This document shows positions 8,253 through 14,884 of a stretch of 20,498 nt of DNA, one piece after another. This DNA comes from a virus: positions 1-20,498 of the IMG/VR virus record IMGVR_UViG_3300042914_001141; one strand, written 5' to 3'. The notes under the pieces are model-generated. The model worked only from the letters and a program-made list of their open reading frames with translations, was not told where the DNA came from and did no database searches. Within the stretch, counting starts at the first letter, position 1. Each line of letters starts with the position of its first letter. Made by a program: the position numbers and the translations under genes.

Positions 8253-8759
8253 ATGCCAGGTACTTATGTAAAGATTCAGTCCGTGACGGTGACGGGGGCG
8301 ACTGCTGCTGATATAGATATACAAAACATACCAGCGACATTTGATGATTTGCTTTTGAAGTTATCGCTTCGGGGAAATCGTGCTTCGGTTGATACCGAAG
8401 CCTATATAAAGTTCAATAATAATACGAGCAATTATTCAAGTAGAACATTGTTTGGAACAGGAAGCACTGCTGGTTCCGCTAATAGTGCATCTTATCCACC
8501 AGTATTGATGAACGCTGCTAATGCTACTGCTTCTACTTTTGCCAGCATAGATATTTATATTCCAAATTATGCTGGCTCAACTAACAAATCCTTGTCATCG
8601 GATTCGGTAAGCGAAACCAATGCAACAGGTGTTTATCAATATCTTGTTGCTGGACTATGGGCAAATACAGAAGCAATCAACAGGATTACAATTACTCCAT
8701 CTACCAATTCATTTGTAACTAATTCAACTGCAGTCTTATACGGCATCAAACGCAACTAA
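8253..8759 (+). CDS. Lectin-like virion protein, third paralogue
   Basis: A 168-aa protein starting at ATG 8253 (MPGTYVKIQSVTVTG), chosen because it lies two bases after the previous stop; a longer in-frame start at 8145 would lie inside the preceding gene. Blocks align with its neighbours: IDIQNIPATFDDLLLKLSL, IKFNNNTSNYSSRTLFG, DIYIPNYAGSTNKSL, GLWANTEAINRITI and AVLYGIKRN. It is AT-rich like the gene before it and strongly diverged, so the tandem set is old or was acquired from different sources. Probably exposed on the virion. Confidence 0.68.
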   Translation: MPGTYVKIQSVTVTGATAADIDIQNIPATFDDLLLKLSLRGNRASVDTEAYIKFNNNTSNYSSRTLFGTGSTAGSANSASYPPVLMNAANATASTFASIDIYIPNYAGSTNKSLSSDSVSETNATGVYQYLVAGLWANTEAINRITITPSTNSFVTNSTAVLYGIKRN

Positions 8760-8768
8760 GGAGAAACA

Positions 8769-9002
8769 ATGACCGACACACCGACCAAGATCGTCGTCGA
8801 TTGCTCGACAGGGGAAGTCAAGGAACTCCCACTCACTGCCGAAGAAATCGCCCAACGTGAAGCCGATGCTGCTGCCTTTGCTGAGGCAGAGGCTATCCGC
8901 CAAGCAGAAGAGGCAGCCAAGGCTGCTGCTAAGGCGTCTGCCAAGGCTAAGTTGGCAGCACTTGGACTGACCGAAGACGAAGTATCCGCCTTTCTAAACT
9001 AG
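8769..9002 (+). CDS. Small Ala/Glu-rich helical protein
   Basis: A 77-aa protein with AAGGAG before its ATG. It opens with a short beta segment (KIVVDCSTGEVKELPLTAEE) and continues as a long amphipathic helix rich in Ala, Glu and Lys (AEAEAIRQAEEAAKAAAKAS), ending LGLTEDEVSAFLN. This type is common among actinophage fibre genes and may act as a coiled-coil linker or fibre-assembly chaperone. No membrane segment and only one Cys. The function is inferred from composition and location between two fibre classes. Confidence 0.65.
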   Translation: MTDTPTKIVVDCSTGEVKELPLTAEEIAQREADAAAFAEAEAIRQAEEAAKAAAKASAKAKLAALGLTEDEVSAFLN

Positions 9003-9009
9003 GGGAACA

Positions 9010-9879
9010 ATGACAATCAGCAGTTTGAGAACGGGTGAGATCACCAACACGATGAACGCTGGCAACTACTGCGATGTCCTCGTCATTGCCGGTGGCGGTG
9101 GGGGTGGCTATGACCAGGGTGGCGGTGGTGGCGCTGGTGGCTATCGCGCCTTCGATAAGTTTGGCATTGCCAATGGCGTTACTTACACTCTTACAGTTGG
9201 TGCAGGTGGTGCTGGTCGCACATCAAGTGGTGCCGTTGGTTCTTCTGGTTCAAACAGTGTGTTTTTTGGTGTTGCAACAACTGGCGGAGGCGGTGGCGGT
9301 TCTGACGGAAGCACAACAGGAGCCAATGGTGGCTCAGGTGGCGGAGGTCGTGGAGGAACTACAACAGGCGGAACTGGTAATGCTGGCTCCTATTCACCCG
9401 TAGAAGGTTTCAACGGTGGAAATGGACAAGGTTCGTCGCCATCACCATCACGCGGAGGTGGCGGTGGAGGTGCATCCGAAGCAGGAAACACAGATGGCAA
9501 CGGCGAAGGTGGAGATGGAACTTCGTCATCAATTACTGGCTCAGCAGTAAGCCGAGCAGGTGGTGGAGGTGGTGGCAATCCTGGCGTGTCTTTGGTTTAT
9601 GGCGGAGGCACTGGTGGTGGTGGAACTGGTGGACGAGATAGCGTGAATGCAACTGCTGGCACTGTCAACACTGGAAGCGGTGGTGGAGGCGGCGGTGGAG
9701 GTGGTGGAACGCTCTCCGGCGCAGCAGGCGGCTCAGGCATCGTCATCCTTGCCTACCCACAACAGTTCCCACCTTTGGCATCTATCGATGCAGGTCTGAC
9801 TTATTCCTACTCAACCACATCACGATCAGGATTCCGTGTCTATCAATTCACAGCAGGAACAGGGACGGTGAAGTTCTAA
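9010..9879 (+). CDS. Poly-glycine adhesin-like fibre protein 1
   Basis: A 289-aa protein. Residues 1-18 carry the tag MTISSLRTGEITNTMNAG; then VLVIAGGGGGG opens a Gly-rich region of about 210 residues with runs of up to nine Gly, followed by GIVILAYPQQFPPLAS and a C-terminal beta end (GLTYSYSTTS...FTAGTGTVKF). This is the glycine-rich domain pattern of phage tips whose loops form polyglycine-II sandwiches, as known for the receptor-binding tip gp38 of phage S16. It is probably a receptor-recognition protein, with the non-Gly loop residues giving specificity. Its stop overlaps the next ATG (TAATG). Confidence 0.75.
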   Translation: MTISSLRTGEITNTMNAGNYCDVLVIAGGGGGGYDQGGGGGAGGYRAFDKFGIANGVTYTLTVGAGGAGRTSSGAVGSSGSNSVFFGVATTGGGGGGSDGSTTGANGGSGGGGRGGTTTGGTGNAGSYSPVEGFNGGNGQGSSPSPSRGGGGGGASEAGNTDGNGEGGDGTSSSITGSAVSRAGGGGGGNPGVSLVYGGGTGGGGTGGRDSVNATAGTVNTGSGGGGGGGGGGTLSGAAGGSGIVILAYPQQFPPLASIDAGLTYSYSTTSRSGFRVYQFTAGTGTVKF

Positions 9880-10820
9880 TGGCAGTCGTCAGTCTCAAGA
9901 ACAAAGTCAAGAGCAGGTCTGTTCTGGCGGGTAATCCACAAACTATTCTTGTTGATTTTCTTGTCATCGCTGGTGGAGGTGGTGGCGGAAGACAAATTGG
10001 AGGCGGTGGCGGAGCCGGTGGTTATCGCTGTTCCGTATCTGGCGAATCGTCCGGTGGTGGTGCATCTGCAGAATCACCATTGCCAATAGTGCTTGGTTCC
10101 TCTTTCACGGTAACTGTTGGAGCATCTGGTTCTGGTTCAACCTCAACCTCCTCAAGAGGTTCTAACGGAACAAACTCAGTTTTTTCATCTATTACCTCAA
10201 CTGGAGGTGGTGGAGGTGGAAGCGATGGAGCAGGTGTTCAGTCAGGAGCAAGCGGTGGTTCTGGCGGTGGTTCTTTGGGTGGTCCTGGTGTAAGTAATCC
10301 AGATGGAGAAAGAACAGTAAATCAAGGTTACAACGGTGCTGGAAACTTCACCAATGGTTCTGGTGCTGGTGGCGGAGGTGGTGGAGCAGGTTCTGAAGGT
10401 CAACCTCAAAGTGGTGATACCCTAAATGGTCAAGGTGGTAACGGGGGCGATGGAGTTGCGTCATCAATCACCGGTTCTTCTGTAACAAGAGCAGGTGGTG
10501 GTGGTGGTGGTGGACAATCTGGTATTTCTGGAAGAACTGGTGGCACCGGAGGAACCGGCGGTGGAGGAAATGGCAGTGGAAATAGCACTGCTGGAGCAAA
10601 TGGAACCAGTAACACCGGTTCCGGCGGAGGTGGTGGTGGCTTTCAATCAACTGCTGGAAATGGTGGAAACGGTGCAAGCGGAATTGTTATCCTTCGTTAT
10701 CCATCAACATTTTCCATCTCTGGTGGAACCGGACTCACTTTCTCAACCTCAACTTCCGGCTCTAACAAAGTAACCTCATTCACTGCTGGAACCGGCAGCA
10801 TTTCATTCACGGCAGTATAG
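9879..10820 (+). CDS. Poly-glycine adhesin-like fibre protein 2
   Basis: A 313-aa paralogue of the preceding protein, with the same architecture: N-terminal tag (MAVVSLKNKVKSRSVLAGNP), FLVIAGGGGGG, a Gly-rich body with motifs GGGGAGGYR and SSITGSSVTRAGGGGGGG, GIVILRYPSTF, then GLTFSTSTSG and FTAGTGSISF. The shared VIAGGGGGG, SSITGS(A/S)VSRAGGGG and FTAGTG blocks show duplication, while the loop segments differ throughout, as expected if the copies bind different receptors. Its start overlaps the previous stop by one base, so the two are co-translated. No frameshift or truncation is seen. Confidence 0.75.
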   Translation: MAVVSLKNKVKSRSVLAGNPQTILVDFLVIAGGGGGGRQIGGGGGAGGYRCSVSGESSGGGASAESPLPIVLGSSFTVTVGASGSGSTSTSSRGSNGTNSVFSSITSTGGGGGGSDGAGVQSGASGGSGGGSLGGPGVSNPDGERTVNQGYNGAGNFTNGSGAGGGGGGAGSEGQPQSGDTLNGQGGNGGDGVASSITGSSVTRAGGGGGGGQSGISGRTGGTGGTGGGGNGSGNSTAGANGTSNTGSGGGGGGFQSTAGNGGNGASGIVILRYPSTFSISGGTGLTFSTSTSGSNKVTSFTAGTGSISFTAV

Positions 10821-10830
10821 GGAGAAACTA

Positions 10831-11205
10831 ATGGCACACTACGCATTCCTCGACGGCAACAACACCGTCACCGAAGTCATCGTAGGCAAGGATGAGGGAC
10901 AAGACGGCATCAACTGGGAACAGTGGTATGGCGAGTTCCGAGGTCAGGTCTGCAAGCGCACTTCCTACAACACCTCTGGCGGTGTTCACTCATCAGGCGG
11001 AACGCCCTTCCGTAAGAACTACGCAGGCATCGGCTACACCTACGACGAGGCGCGTGATGCTTTCATCCCGCCCAAGCCGTTTGCGAGTTGGCTCTTGAAC
11101 GAAGAGTCCTGCCTCTGGGAAGCGCCTGTTGCGCATCCGGCGGATGGCGGGTTCTATACCTGGGACGAAGAGGCCCAGAACTGGATCGCAGTAGACAATA
11201 ACTAG
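10831..11205 (+). CDS. Conserved small phage protein (FRKNYAGIGYTYD family)
   Basis: A 124-aa protein preceded by AGGGAG. It has the opening MAHYAFLDGNNTVTEVIVGK, then WEQWYGEF, TPFRKNYAGIGYTYDEARDA (58-77), FIPPKPFASWLLNEE and FYTWDEEAQNWIAV. This strongly conserved small family is found in marine and freshwater phages of many kinds, including T4-like cyanophages, near tail or fibre genes. To my knowledge its function is not known. It is complete and normal in length, and sits between the adhesins and the nozzle protein. Confidence 0.75.
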   Translation: MAHYAFLDGNNTVTEVIVGKDEGQDGINWEQWYGEFRGQVCKRTSYNTSGGVHSSGGTPFRKNYAGIGYTYDEARDAFIPPKPFASWLLNEESCLWEAPVAHPADGGFYTWDEEAQNWIAVDNN

Positions 11206-11219
11206 CCGAAAGGTCCATC

Positions 11220-13439
11220 TTGGTCGACAAAGATATTACGGTAGGTATCCCCTACCCACTTTCCAACCCTGCAGGATCGACAACCTATTCACCAACCGGA
11301 GTCAACTACGACTTCGCTTTCTCTGGGTTGCCCTTCTTTGCAGCGATGGACGATCAGACGCCCTATCGCCGTGTTACGGCGCAGTACCGTAAGCAACAGA
11401 TTGACCAGACCCGTGAGGCTGGCGAGCAGACGCTAACGGGCTGGTGGCTACGCTCTCAATCGTCCTTCCATCAGGGAGCAGGGATCAAGTTCTTTGAGCC
11501 TATCCAAGATGAGTCTTTGCGGTTCCAGTACACCGACTCCAAGGGCGTCGACGTCTGGACGAGAGGGCAGGTCACCCTGCTCAACGACGTTGATGCGACC
11601 CACCACACCACTGCCAATCTCAATGACAACCTGAGACCACAACAGTTCTTGAGGTCTATTGAGTGGAAGCAGTTGAAGAATACAGGGGCTACTACCTACA
11701 ACGAGTACTTAGGTTGCTTGATGCTTGATGGGTTTGATATCGACAAGATCTATGCAACTATCACCGCGACGGTCTCTAACAAGGCTCTGACCTCCAACGT
11801 CGCTACGCTGACAACAAGCGCCGCTCACGGCTTGGCGGTTGGTATGGAGATCGTAGTAACGGGTGTCGATGCTACCTTCAATGGCACATATACCATCGCT
11901 ACTGTCCCTACCACAACCACCTTTACCTACTCTAAGACCGCCTCCGATGTCCCTTCAGCGGCTGCTACGGGTACGGTTACCAGCAATGTCCAGCACTTCG
12001 TTGACTACAACACGGGTACTGATGACAAGGTATATGCAATGTGCGACGATGGTGTCTACTGCTATTGGATCACTAACGTCACCGCTGGTGGCGTCACCAA
12101 ACTGACGATGTATAAGAAGTTGCTAACTGATTACTCTTCGGTAGCAGCAACCAAGATGTTTGACGTCACTGGTCTGACGGTGACCAACGGAGTCCTTGAG
12201 TTCACCAAGGAACGTATCGTAGCCTGTATCAACAACAAGGTCTATGAGATTTCTACGACGGCTACCAACCTACCAACTGCCGTCTATACCCATCCGGTTG
12301 ATGACTTCACCTATACCAGCATCACCTCATCAGGTGCCGCTATCTACGTCACAGGCTTTTCTGGAACGCAGTCGAATATCCAGAAGTTCACACTCTCATC
12401 TGCTGGCGCTATGCCCAGTTTGACCAGTGCTATCACAGCCGCTGAGATGCCATCAGGCGAGCGCATCTACAAGATTGCCTACTACCTTGGCTATATGATG
12501 ATTGGTACGACCAAGGGAATCAGAGTCGCTGCAGTCTCTGATGATGGTTCTATCACCTACGGTCCGTTGGTCTGGGAGAATACCCAGCCGGTCTATGACT
12601 TTGCCTTCCGCGATAGATTCGCTTGGGCTGCAACCTCGGTAGAGGATGAGCCAGGAGTGGTACGCATTGACCTCAGCGCTCAACTATCTCCACTGGTCTT
12701 TGCCTATGCTCAGGATCTCTATAAGGCGACGGGCAGTACGGCCCACGAGACGACCGCTTGTGCCTTCCTCAACGGCACCGATCGACTTGCCTTCACAACT
12801 AACGCCACATCAACTACCGATGGCTCAGTCTACATTGAATCTGATAATGTCAAGATTGCTAGTGGCTACCTACAAACCGGCTTTGTTAGGTACAACACGC
12901 TAGAGAACAAGGTCTTCAAGTTGCTTCAGGCTCGCTTTGATACTGCCGATGGTGGTCTCAATATTGACTCAGTTGCACCAGACCTGCAGGAGTACCGTAT
13001 CGGAACCTTTACCCAAGAGGGAACGGTGCCAGAAATCAACGTCTCCTACCCACAAGGACCGCAGGAATATCTTGGATTCAAGTTCACACTGACTCGATCC
13101 ACAACGGATTCAACCAAGGGGCCACTCTTTACGGGCTACCAACTCAAGGCTCTGCCAGCCGTTGAGCGTCAGCGCCTCATCCAATACCCAGTCTTCTGTT
13201 TTGACCACGAGAGCGACAACCTCGGAGTCACAGTAGGGTATGAGGGTTCAGCCTACGAGCGCATCTCTCAATTAGAGGCTGTAGAAAATACTGGAGATAC
13301 CATCAAGGTAGAGGACTTCCGTACCGGAGAATCATTCCTTGCCATCATAGAAGAACTAGATTTCATCAACCAGACGCCTACCGACAAGAGGTTCTCTGGC
13401 TTTGGTGGAAAACTACTCGTCACCGTTCGATCCATCTAG
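11220..13439 (+). CDS. Large tail nozzle-like structural protein
   Basis: A 739-aa protein starting at TTG 11220, with AAAGG at a suitable distance (11209-11213); no ATG is available near the start. The order in the genome and the many short beta repeats (YAMCDDGVYCYWIT, KVYEISTTATNLPTAVYTH, YDFAFRDRFAWAATSVED) suggest a beta-propeller nozzle like T7 gp12. A separate Thr/Val-rich domain at about residues 183-254 contains AAHGLAVGMEIVVTGV and FNGTYTIATVPTTTTFTY, an Ig-like module common in phage structural proteins and apparently inserted. Later blocks (YLGFKFTLTRSTTDSTKGP) and the end GFGGKLLVTVRSI look complete. It could also be a tail hub; nozzle is the preferred reading because no long-tail genes are present. 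Confidence 0.6.
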   Translation: MVDKDITVGIPYPLSNPAGSTTYSPTGVNYDFAFSGLPFFAAMDDQTPYRRVTAQYRKQQIDQTREAGEQTLTGWWLRSQSSFHQGAGIKFFEPIQDESLRFQYTDSKGVDVWTRGQVTLLNDVDATHHTTANLNDNLRPQQFLRSIEWKQLKNTGATTYNEYLGCLMLDGFDIDKIYATITATVSNKALTSNVATLTTSAAHGLAVGMEIVVTGVDATFNGTYTIATVPTTTTFTYSKTASDVPSAAATGTVTSNVQHFVDYNTGTDDKVYAMCDDGVYCYWITNVTAGGVTKLTMYKKLLTDYSSVAATKMFDVTGLTVTNGVLEFTKERIVACINNKVYEISTTATNLPTAVYTHPVDDFTYTSITSSGAAIYVTGFSGTQSNIQKFTLSSAGAMPSLTSAITAAEMPSGERIYKIAYYLGYMMIGTTKGIRVAAVSDDGSITYGPLVWENTQPVYDFAFRDRFAWAATSVEDEPGVVRIDLSAQLSPLVFAYAQDLYKATGSTAHETTACAFLNGTDRLAFTTNATSTTDGSVYIESDNVKIASGYLQTGFVRYNTLENKVFKLLQARFDTADGGLNIDSVAPDLQEYRIGTFTQEGTVPEINVSYPQGPQEYLGFKFTLTRSTTDSTKGPLFTGYQLKALPAVERQRLIQYPVFCFDHESDNLGVTVGYEGSAYERISQLEAVENTGDTIKVEDFRTGESFLAIIEELDFINQTPTDKRFSGFGGKLLVTVRSI

Positions 13440-13448
13440 GAGCCATCA

Positions 13449-13652
13449 ATGACCCCTACTGAATGGGCTGGCCTTGCCGTCGCCATATTCACCCTGATAT
13501 CGGGTTTCGCAGCCCTTGTTCGCTGGTTAGTCAAGCACTATCTCAACGAACTCAAGCCGAACGGGGGGTCAAGTATCAAGGACAAAGTGAACCACCTCGA
13601 AGAGAAGGTGGACCTACTAACTGATCTCGTCAAGGAAGCGTTGAGGAAATGA
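13449..13652 (+). CDS. Holin-like small membrane protein 1
   Basis: A 67-aa protein with AGGAG before its ATG. Residues 6-27 (WAGLAVAIFTLISGFAALVRWL) form one membrane helix, followed by a charged coiled-coil segment (IKDKVNHLEEKVDLLTDLVK). This layout matches single-span phage holins and small membrane proteins encoded beside endolysins. The endolysin gene starts immediately after its stop. It probably forms or controls the membrane lesion in lysis; which of the two membrane proteins is the holin cannot be decided from sequence. Confidence 0.65.
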   Translation: MTPTEWAGLAVAIFTLISGFAALVRWLVKHYLNELKPNGGSSIKDKVNHLEEKVDLLTDLVKEALRK

Positions 13653-14123
13653 ATGATCCCATTAGCGAAGAGACCCAGCAATGCTGCCGTCGCCCTGTTG
13701 CGACAGGCCAATGCTCTTGCTCCGAAAAGGAAGAAGGCGAGCGATGGACTACTTCCTTCTGCTGCTCACGTCAAGCAGAATCCGAATAGCGACCACAACT
13801 CAGGCCACGCTGTCGACCTGACTCACGATCCCAAGAACAGGATGGATTGCAGGGTCCTCTATGACGCCTTCAAGAACGACAAGCGCGTCAAGTATCTGAT
13901 ATTCAATGGCAAGATTTGGTCTCGTAGTAGGGGTGAGAATACCTACGGTGGGGCCAACAAGCACGAGAAGCACCTGCATATCTCGATCTACCCAGAGTAT
14001 GAGAACGACACCTCTGACTGGTTCCCTTGGCTCGATGGGCCTAAGAGGTGGGACAGGGTGAAGAGTAGATTCATTAGAGTAAAGCGCAAGAAGAAAGACC
14101 CCACCAGTCCAAAGGAGGACTAA
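13653..14123 (+). CDS. Endolysin, M15-type peptidase (VanY/DD-peptidase fold)
   Basis: A 156-aa enzyme predicted to cut peptide cross-links of the host peptidoglycan. It carries the M15 zinc motif SxHxxGxAxD as SDHNSGHAVD (46-55), giving ligands H48 and D55, and HLH at 107-109 supplies the third ligand (H109). YLIFNGKIWSR (81-91) and the Y-x-G-x-N-K-H segment (98-104) fit phage members of the family. It lacks a separate wall-binding domain; its C-terminus (KSRFIRVKRKKKDP) is strongly basic and may bind anionic wall polymers. No signal peptide, so export depends on a holin. It lies between two holin-like genes, the second overlapping its stop (TAATG). Confidence 0.85.
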   Translation: MIPLAKRPSNAAVALLRQANALAPKRKKASDGLLPSAAHVKQNPNSDHNSGHAVDLTHDPKNRMDCRVLYDAFKNDKRVKYLIFNGKIWSRSRGENTYGGANKHEKHLHISIYPEYENDTSDWFPWLDGPKRWDRVKSRFIRVKRKKKDPTSPKED

Positions 14124-14317
14124 TGAAGGTAAACGAACAACTCAAGCAGGTAGCACTGACCTGGTTCCGAGCCGCTGCTGCTGCAGCGATTGCTCTGTTC
14201 CTAGCAGGAGAGACTGACCTCAAGACGCTTGGACTAGCAGCCTTGACAGGCTTCCTTGGACCAGCACTGAAGTACCTTGATACCTCTGCTCCAGAGTTTG
14301 GACGCAAGAAGAAGTAG
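14123..14317 (+). CDS. Holin-like small membrane protein 2
   Basis: A 64-aa protein whose ATG overlaps the endolysin stop. A hydrophobic stretch (FRAAAAAAIALFLAG, 15-29) is followed by a short polar turn (ETDLK) and a second apolar segment (LGLAALTGFLGPALKYL), so one or two membrane passes are possible. It ends EFGRKKK. The pattern (N-E-Q-L-K...R...A-G-x-T-D-x-K...P-x-L-K/R-Y) is common in actinophage holin-like proteins. It is the last gene of the late operon, and a strong terminator follows 22 bases after its stop. Confidence 0.65.
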   Translation: MKVNEQLKQVALTWFRAAAAAAIALFLAGETDLKTLGLAALTGFLGPALKYLDTSAPEFGRKKK

Positions 14318-14339
14318 TTAGCGTTACTGCGAGGCAAAC

Positions 14340-14377
14340 GGCCCTCATCACCGAAAGGTGGTGGGGGCCTCTTTTTT
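14340..14377 (+). terminator. Intrinsic terminator of the late operon
   Basis: A 13-bp stem (14340-14352 with 14357-14369), with two G-U wobbles and a GAAA tetraloop, followed by TC and six T (14372-14377). It is GC-rich, very stable and sits directly after the last late gene, so it should end plus-strand late transcription. Confidence 0.92.
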
Positions 14378-14389
14378 ATGCCCGAAAAC

Positions 14390-14410
14390 ACCCCGCTAAG
14401 GTGGGGTTTT
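14390..14410. terminator. Second, possibly bidirectional terminator hairpin
   Basis: ACCCCGC (14390-14396) pairs with GTGGGGT (14401-14407) around a TAAG loop, with one G-U pair, and is followed by TTT (14408-14410). On the other strand the stem is followed by GTTTTC. It lies between converging genes (late operon and minus-strand gene at 14477), so it may back up the first terminator and also stop minus-strand transcripts. Confidence 0.6.
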
Positions 14411-14439
14411 AGACCACAGAATAGGTGGGGTGGTATGAA

Positions 14440-14450
14440 TGGGTCACCCA
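14440..14450. other. Short palindrome TGGGT-C-ACCCA
   Basis: An 11-base near-perfect palindrome with a single central base, in the spacer between the terminators and the 3' end of the minus-strand gene. The one-base centre makes it unsuitable as a hairpin, so if functional it would be a protein-binding site. No other copy was noticed by eye. Confidence 0.25.
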
Positions 14451-14476
14451 GAAAAGAAAAGGGCTGAAGTCGGGGG

Positions 14477-14719
14477 TTAGCGGAGGTCGTCTGATGATTT
14501 GTCTACGGGGCAGGGAACCGTGACGATATTGCCACAACTGGCACAGGTGGCATCCAGAAAGTACCAGACCAGTTCATAGTCCTCGAAGCAGGCCATCACA
14601 TTGAATACTTCACAGCCACACGAGCAGACGTGGACTGGGCCAAGGGATCGTAGGTCAGCACCGTGAACGGGTGGTAGGCTGTCTCTGTTTTTCAACAGCC
14701 GGAGTAGACGGAACCACAT
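14477..14719 (-). CDS. Minus-strand zinc-ribbon protein
   Basis: This is the only convincing minus-strand gene in the window. The 80-aa protein starts at ATG 14719 (MWFRLLRLLKNRDSLPPVHG); an earlier in-frame ATG at 14767 lies upstream of the AGGAGG ribosome site (14740-14735), so the later start is preferred although the spacing is long (15 bases). The core is HVCSCGCEVFNVMACFEDYE (30-49) and YFLDATCASCGNIVTVPCP (53-71): C32/C34/C36 with C59/C62 make a zinc ribbon like those of small actinophage proteins of unknown role. It has its own promoter candidate at 14818-14845 and converges on the late operon. It may be a regulator or a host-directed factor. Confidence 0.75.
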   Translation of the reverse strand: MWFRLLRLLKNRDSLPPVHGADLRSLGPVHVCSCGCEVFNVMACFEDYELVWYFLDATCASCGNIVTVPCPVDKSSDDLR

Positions 14720-14734
14720 TGCTCGGCACGGCTC

Positions 14735-14740
14735 CCTCCT
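14735..14740 (-). promoter_or_regulatory. Shine-Dalgarno AGGAGG of the minus-strand gene
   Basis: On the minus strand a perfect AGGAGG precedes ATG 14719 by 15 bases. It lies downstream of the alternative ATG at 14767, and so argues against that longer start. Confidence 0.5.
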
Positions 14741-14777
14741 GTGGTCGGTCGCCTCTCGGCCTTCCACCTATCGGCCT

Positions 14778-14795
14778 CGGCCCCGTCAGGGGCCG
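14778..14795. promoter_or_regulatory. Perfect GC hairpin in the minus-strand leader
   Basis: CGGCCCC (14778-14784) and GGGGCCG (14789-14795) form a perfect 7-bp stem with a four-base loop. It lies between the minus-strand promoter candidate and the AGGAGG site, so it would be in the 5' leader of that transcript. No T-run follows on either strand, so it is not an obvious terminator. Confidence 0.5.
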
Positions 14796-14817
14796 TACCG
14801 TTATTCGCTTCGCTCAT

Positions 14818-14845
14818 ATTATAGCGATTCCATTGGGAGTGTCGC
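14818..14845 (-). promoter_or_regulatory. Minus-strand promoter candidate
   Basis: Reading the minus strand there is a perfect -10 TATAAT at 14823-14818 and a -35-like GCGACA at 14845-14840 with a 16-base spacer. The start would fall near 14811, giving a leader of about 90 bases to ATG 14719. The -35 overlaps one arm of the inverted repeat at 14839-14856. Confidence 0.5.
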
Positions 14846-14856
14846 TGGCGCGACAC
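14839..14856. promoter_or_regulatory. Inverted repeat, operator candidate between divergent genes
   Basis: GTGTCGC (14839-14845) and GCGACAC (14850-14856) are perfect inverted repeats with a four-base centre. The site overlaps the -35 of the minus promoter and lies 15 bases upstream of the -10-like box for the early operon. A dyad here could let one protein control both directions; the binder is unknown. Confidence 0.45.
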
Positions 14857-14870
14857 GCCGTAAGGTGGTG

Positions 14871-14876
14871 TAAATT
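14871..14876 (+). promoter_or_regulatory. -10-like box of the early operon, probable leaderless start
   Basis: TAAATT at 14871-14876 lies eight bases before ATG 14885, so a transcript would begin at or just before the start codon. No Shine-Dalgarno sequence is at usual distance (the nearest, AAGGTGG, is about 18 bases upstream). Leaderless mRNAs are frequent in Actinobacteria. No clear -35 is seen. Confidence 0.4.
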
Positions 14877-14884
14877 ATGTACCT

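Noticed and set aside
14318-14476. tRNA or attachment site in the spacer after lysis
   Set aside because: The sequence is explained by two terminators and a short palindrome; no cloverleaf or integrase was found.
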